33,715 nt of DNA. Origin: a virus. This document shows positions 31,758 to 33,715 of the stretch, piece by piece. The notes beneath the pieces were generated by a model. It was not told the origin of the DNA. It worked only from the letters and a program-made list of their open reading frames with translations, and ran no database searches. Each line of letters begins with the position of its first letter. The stretch's first letter is position 1. The stretch is taken from positions 1-33,715 of the IMG/VR virus record IMGVR_UViG_3300006805_002624. The stretch is one strand, 5' to 3'. The position numbers and the translations under genes were made by a program.

Positions 31758-32000
31758 TGTGCATAACCTGTGGATAACATGGGTATAAGTAGTGGGTAAA
31801 TAAATGCGAGCGTCTCTGATAGAATAGTTATCCCAAAGTTATCCACACTGAATCCACAGGCAATCCACACCCCGCTTTTTCGCTTATGTTTTTACTAACA
31901 AAGGTGGGTAGAGACGCTCGTAAACTTATACACATTATCCACAGGCCCTATAACTACTACTATTTATATATTAACTATTATAGTAATTAGTGAAAAATAA
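31758..32000. other. candidate replication origin with DnaA boxes and DnaA-trio-like repeats
   Basis: Five perfect TTATNCACA boxes: 31758-31766 and 31769-31777 on the minus strand, 31839-31847, 31926-31934 and 31935-31943 on the plus strand. The last two are directly adjacent, followed by a short GC cluster (AGGCCC) and then ACTACTACTATTTATATATTA, a TAG-triplet run on the complementary strand and AT-rich DNA to 32000. Box, GC cluster, DnaA-trio and AT-rich order is the plan of bacterial basal unwinding systems. Degenerate boxes (31850-31858, 31861-31869) add to the cluster. No gene lies here. Confidence 0.7.
31807..31920. repeat. inverted repeat around part of the origin region
   Basis: CGAGCGTCTCT (31807-31817) and its reverse complement AGAGACGCTCG (31910-31920), 11 bp perfect, 92 bases apart. 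The 31803-31811 word AATGCGAGC recurs at 32010-32018 inside the RecT-like promoter spacer, suggesting a shared protein-binding site. Confidence 0.5.
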
Positions 32001-32005
32001 AGTGC

Positions 32006-32034
32006 TTGCAATGCGAGCAGCTCCTAACTATGCT
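32006..32034 (+). promoter_or_regulatory. promoter for the recombination operon
   Basis: TTGCAA (32006-32011), 17 bases, TATGCT (32029-32034). The spacer includes AATGCGAGC, which also occurs at 31803-31811. Leader of about 23 bases with AGGAG before ATG 32065. Confidence 0.65.
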
Positions 32035-32064
32035 TAGTAGGTACATTTAAAAAAGGAGCCCGCT

Positions 32065-32862
32065 ATGACCGATCCAACATCAACTAATGGTCCCGAATTT
32101 TCGGTACCAAGCCCAGAAGAAACCGCTGAGGTATTCAAAGGGGAGCTCGAGCCGTCGCAGACAGCAGTAGCACCCCCCGAAGCCTCAAAACCAATGACGA
32201 TTCGTGACACCACTGCCACGAACTTTTTGGACCCAAATCTCTATATTCAGCTAAAGGCGTTGGCCAACGATTTCATACGTTCCGGTGCCATTCCGAAAGT
32301 TTGGGAGACGGCCGAGCAAGTGCTGGTTGGTTTGCAAACCGGCGCTGAAATGGGAATGAAGCCAATGGAAGCGATGAACTCGCTTTATCCAGTCAACGGT
32401 GCGATCAACGTGTGGGGCAAGGCCACGATCCGCCGGCTGTCCGAACATGGTTGGAAAATTAAGTATTCAAACGAAAGCCAAGAATCTTGCACTGCGACCG
32501 TCACCAAAGGTCGCGAAAAGTACGTTGAGACGTTCACGTTTGCTGACGCTGTGGCATCCGGCTACACGACCGACAGCTACGGCAAACTTAAAATTGGCTG
32601 GCGTCCTGGTATGAACCGAATTAAGAAGCTGCGCTATGGCGTGATCAGTTTAATCATTAGCACATACATTCCTGACGTGCTTGGTTCGGCTATGGGTATT
32701 GTCGAAGTGTCAGACGATTACGATCTCGGCACCAATAAAAAACCTGCCGAGCTGTCAGCTAAAATAGACAACCGCAAGGAACTGATGGCTGCGGCCGAGG
32801 CCAAGCACAAAGAACTTAAAGCCGTTCCATTCAAGCCGGCCAGAATAAACACCAATGGCTGA
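32065..32862 (+). CDS. RecT-like phage recombination / single-strand annealing protein
   Basis: Protein of 265 residues. The disordered acidic start is followed by a core with LYIQLKALANDFIRSGAIPKV near 65-85, VLVGLQTGAEMGMKPMEAM near 94-112 and INVWGKATIRRLSEHG. This family often stands beside a RecB/Cas4-like nuclease and is annotated RecT-like in phages. The following gene is such a nuclease, overlapping by eight bases, which strongly supports a recombination pair. A strict RecT signature is not seen, so the name is tentative. AGGAG ribosome binding site; promoter at 32006-32034. Confidence 0.6.
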   Translation: MTDPTSTNGPEFSVPSPEETAEVFKGELEPSQTAVAPPEASKPMTIRDTTATNFLDPNLYIQLKALANDFIRSGAIPKVWETAEQVLVGLQTGAEMGMKPMEAMNSLYPVNGAINVWGKATIRRLSEHGWKIKYSNESQESCTATVTKGREKYVETFTFADAVASGYTTDSYGKLKIGWRPGMNRIKKLRYGVISLIISTYIPDVLGSAMGIVEVSDDYDLGTNKKPAELSAKIDNRKELMAAAEAKHKELKAVPFKPARINTNG

Positions 32863-33469
32863 TTATCTTTACGCCGACGATGGCAAAATCCATACTCGCT
32901 ATACCGAACTGAGCCGCTGCACAGCGGGGCAAATCGATCGTGTGATCGACGAGCGCCTGGGAACCCGCGAAAGCTTCAAAAGCGACAATATGGAGTTTGG
33001 AACCGATAGGCACGATATGTGGGAAAATGAGGGCAAGCGCACTGGCCGAATCCCCGAATGTTTTGGCCTAGACTGGCCGATTAGTCATGTCGAACAAGAA
33101 TTTGTTAGTGAGATTCTGCCCGATGTTGTGCTCCACAGCCGTCCTGATGCGGTTTGCGCGGATATTAGCACAATAGTCGACTACAAGACCCTCATCGCCG
33201 ATTCGTTCGCTATGGGCGAGCTCCTGGCCGTCCAACGATACTCGAAATCAAAACAGCTTCCGATCTACGCTTACCAGGCTGGGCTTCACGATATCCGAAT
33301 TAAGCGGATCGCCTACCTAGTTGAGATTTGGAACCGGCAGCAGACCGAGATCCTCGGCTATAAGATCATTACTAAAGAATTTAAGATGAAAGATATCGGC
33401 GCGGCACTGCCGTGGGTGCGTGAACGCGTTGCAATGCTGGTGTCTGCTATTGAGGGGAGGTCCTTATGA
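32855..33469 (+). CDS. PD-(D/E)XK (RecB/Cas4-like) nuclease
   Basis: Exonuclease of 204 residues. FGTDRHDMWE (48-57) gives the N-terminal His/acidic motif, RPDAV (97-101) the first Asp, and VDYKT (108-112) the D-x-K catalytic pair. QLPIYAYQ (134-141) is the QxxxY motif of the RecB/Cas4 subgroup. There is no visible four-Cys iron-sulphur set, so it is more like phage RecE-type nucleases than Cas4. It overlaps the RecT-like gene by eight bases and the next by four. It likely resects DNA ends for annealing during phage replication. Confidence 0.85.
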   Translation: MADYLYADDGKIHTRYTELSRCTAGQIDRVIDERLGTRESFKSDNMEFGTDRHDMWENEGKRTGRIPECFGLDWPISHVEQEFVSEILPDVVLHSRPDAVCADISTIVDYKTLIADSFAMGELLAVQRYSKSKQLPIYAYQAGLHDIRIKRIAYLVEIWNRQQTEILGYKIITKEFKMKDIGAALPWVRERVAMLVSAIEGRSL

Positions 33470-33715
33470 ACGACGACATTAAATTTAAAGTCTGGTCACC
33501 ACAAGACGGCATGGCTGAACTATGGGCGCTTGCCTGGACACTTGAGCTCGTCGAGGCTATGAGCCACACCGATTCAAACTCGCCGGTCGAGGAGCCGCAT
33601 ATCCATCCGTGGGAGGTTTTGATGAAGCAATTAGCTGTGGCTAATGGGAAATTGCTTAGATACACCGGCCTCAAGGACAAGAACGGTATCGAGATTTATG
33701 AGGGGGATATTGTTA
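33466..33715 (+). CDS. YopX-like protein, partial at window end
   Basis: Gene cut off by the window end after 83 codons. The N terminus MNDDIKFKVWSPQDGMAELWA and later LLRYTGLKDKNGIEIYEGDIV (shortened: YTGLKDKNG, IYEGDIV) are the hallmark of the YopX family, common phage accessory proteins of unknown function. GGGGAGG lies six bases upstream and the ATG overlaps the nuclease stop. The conserved C-terminal part lies beyond the window. Confidence 0.82.
   Translation, partial: MNDDIKFKVWSPQDGMAELWALAWTLELVEAMSHTDSNSPVEEPHIHPWEVLMKQLAVANGKLLRYTGLKDKNGIEIYEGDIV

Noticed and set aside
33466-33715. circular joining of window end to start
   Set aside because: Joining the ends would stop the YopX-like frame after three more codons, removing its conserved C-terminal part, so direct circularity is not supported.
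1-33715. CRISPR arrays, insertion sequences, integrase
   Set aside because: No regularly spaced repeats, transposase motifs or integrase were seen in any frame.

Overview
The window is a continuous block of a tailed double-stranded DNA phage (siphovirus-like) genome, or a prophage. About 44 protein genes are all on the + strand, tightly packed and often overlapping by 1-8 bases. The terminase pair, SPP1-like portal, MuF-type head protein, scaffold, coat protein, head-tail connectors, tail tube, frameshifted tail chaperone, tape measure, Dit and Tal identify the virus type. The host cannot be named from sequence alone. The GH25 + triple-LysM endolysin suggests a monoderm (Gram-positive-type) wall. 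A set of leaderless TANNNT promoters would fit an actinobacterial, Deinococcus-like or CPR/Saccharibacteria-like host, but this is inference.

Layout. 1-1770: end of an upstream operon, with a STELLO-like (DUF288) glycosyltransferase, a Cys-rich secreted protein and a KhpA-like KH RNA-binding protein, closed by a terminator. 1770-2125: non-coding, C-tract-rich, a candidate packaging region. 2126-8780: packaging and head genes, comprising TerS, TerL, portal, a MuF head protein with a C-terminal ADP-ribosyltransferase-like domain, scaffold and coat protein, then a terminator. 8835-8995: a DnaA-box palindrome, a leader peptide and an attenuator-like hairpin pair. 8996-14348: a modification island of three or more GT-B glycosyltransferases, a GroES-like co-chaperonin, a SAM methyltransferase and a further glycosyltransferase. 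14317-17406: small membrane proteins, GH25-LysM lysin and holin. 17389-17570: a candidate structured non-coding RNA with its own promoter and terminator. 17592-22024: SGNH esterase and fibre-like proteins. 22044-31746: connectors, tail tube, chaperones, tape measure, Dit, Tal and receptor-binding-type protein. 31747-32064: a bacterial-oriC-like region with five perfect DnaA boxes and DnaA-trio-like repeats. 32065-end: a RecT-like annealing protein, a PD-(D/E)XK nuclease and a partial YopX-like gene.

How it works together. Terminase, portal, scaffold and coat build and fill the head, the MuF-ART protein may be carried inside it, and the connectors and tail genes complete the virion. The glycosyltransferase/methyltransferase island lies directly after the coat gene and may decorate virion proteins. 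The SGNH protein and fibres probably bind and trim host surface glycans. The recombination pair and DnaA-box region belong to replication.

Regulation is the most unusual part. Two very similar promoter-leader modules drive terminase and scaffold/coat. A recurrent TANNNT-N6-ATG motif (consensus near TAnAATGAGCTTATG) sits exactly before six genes and implies leaderless late transcripts. The remaining non-coding gaps hold structured RNA or origin-like signals.
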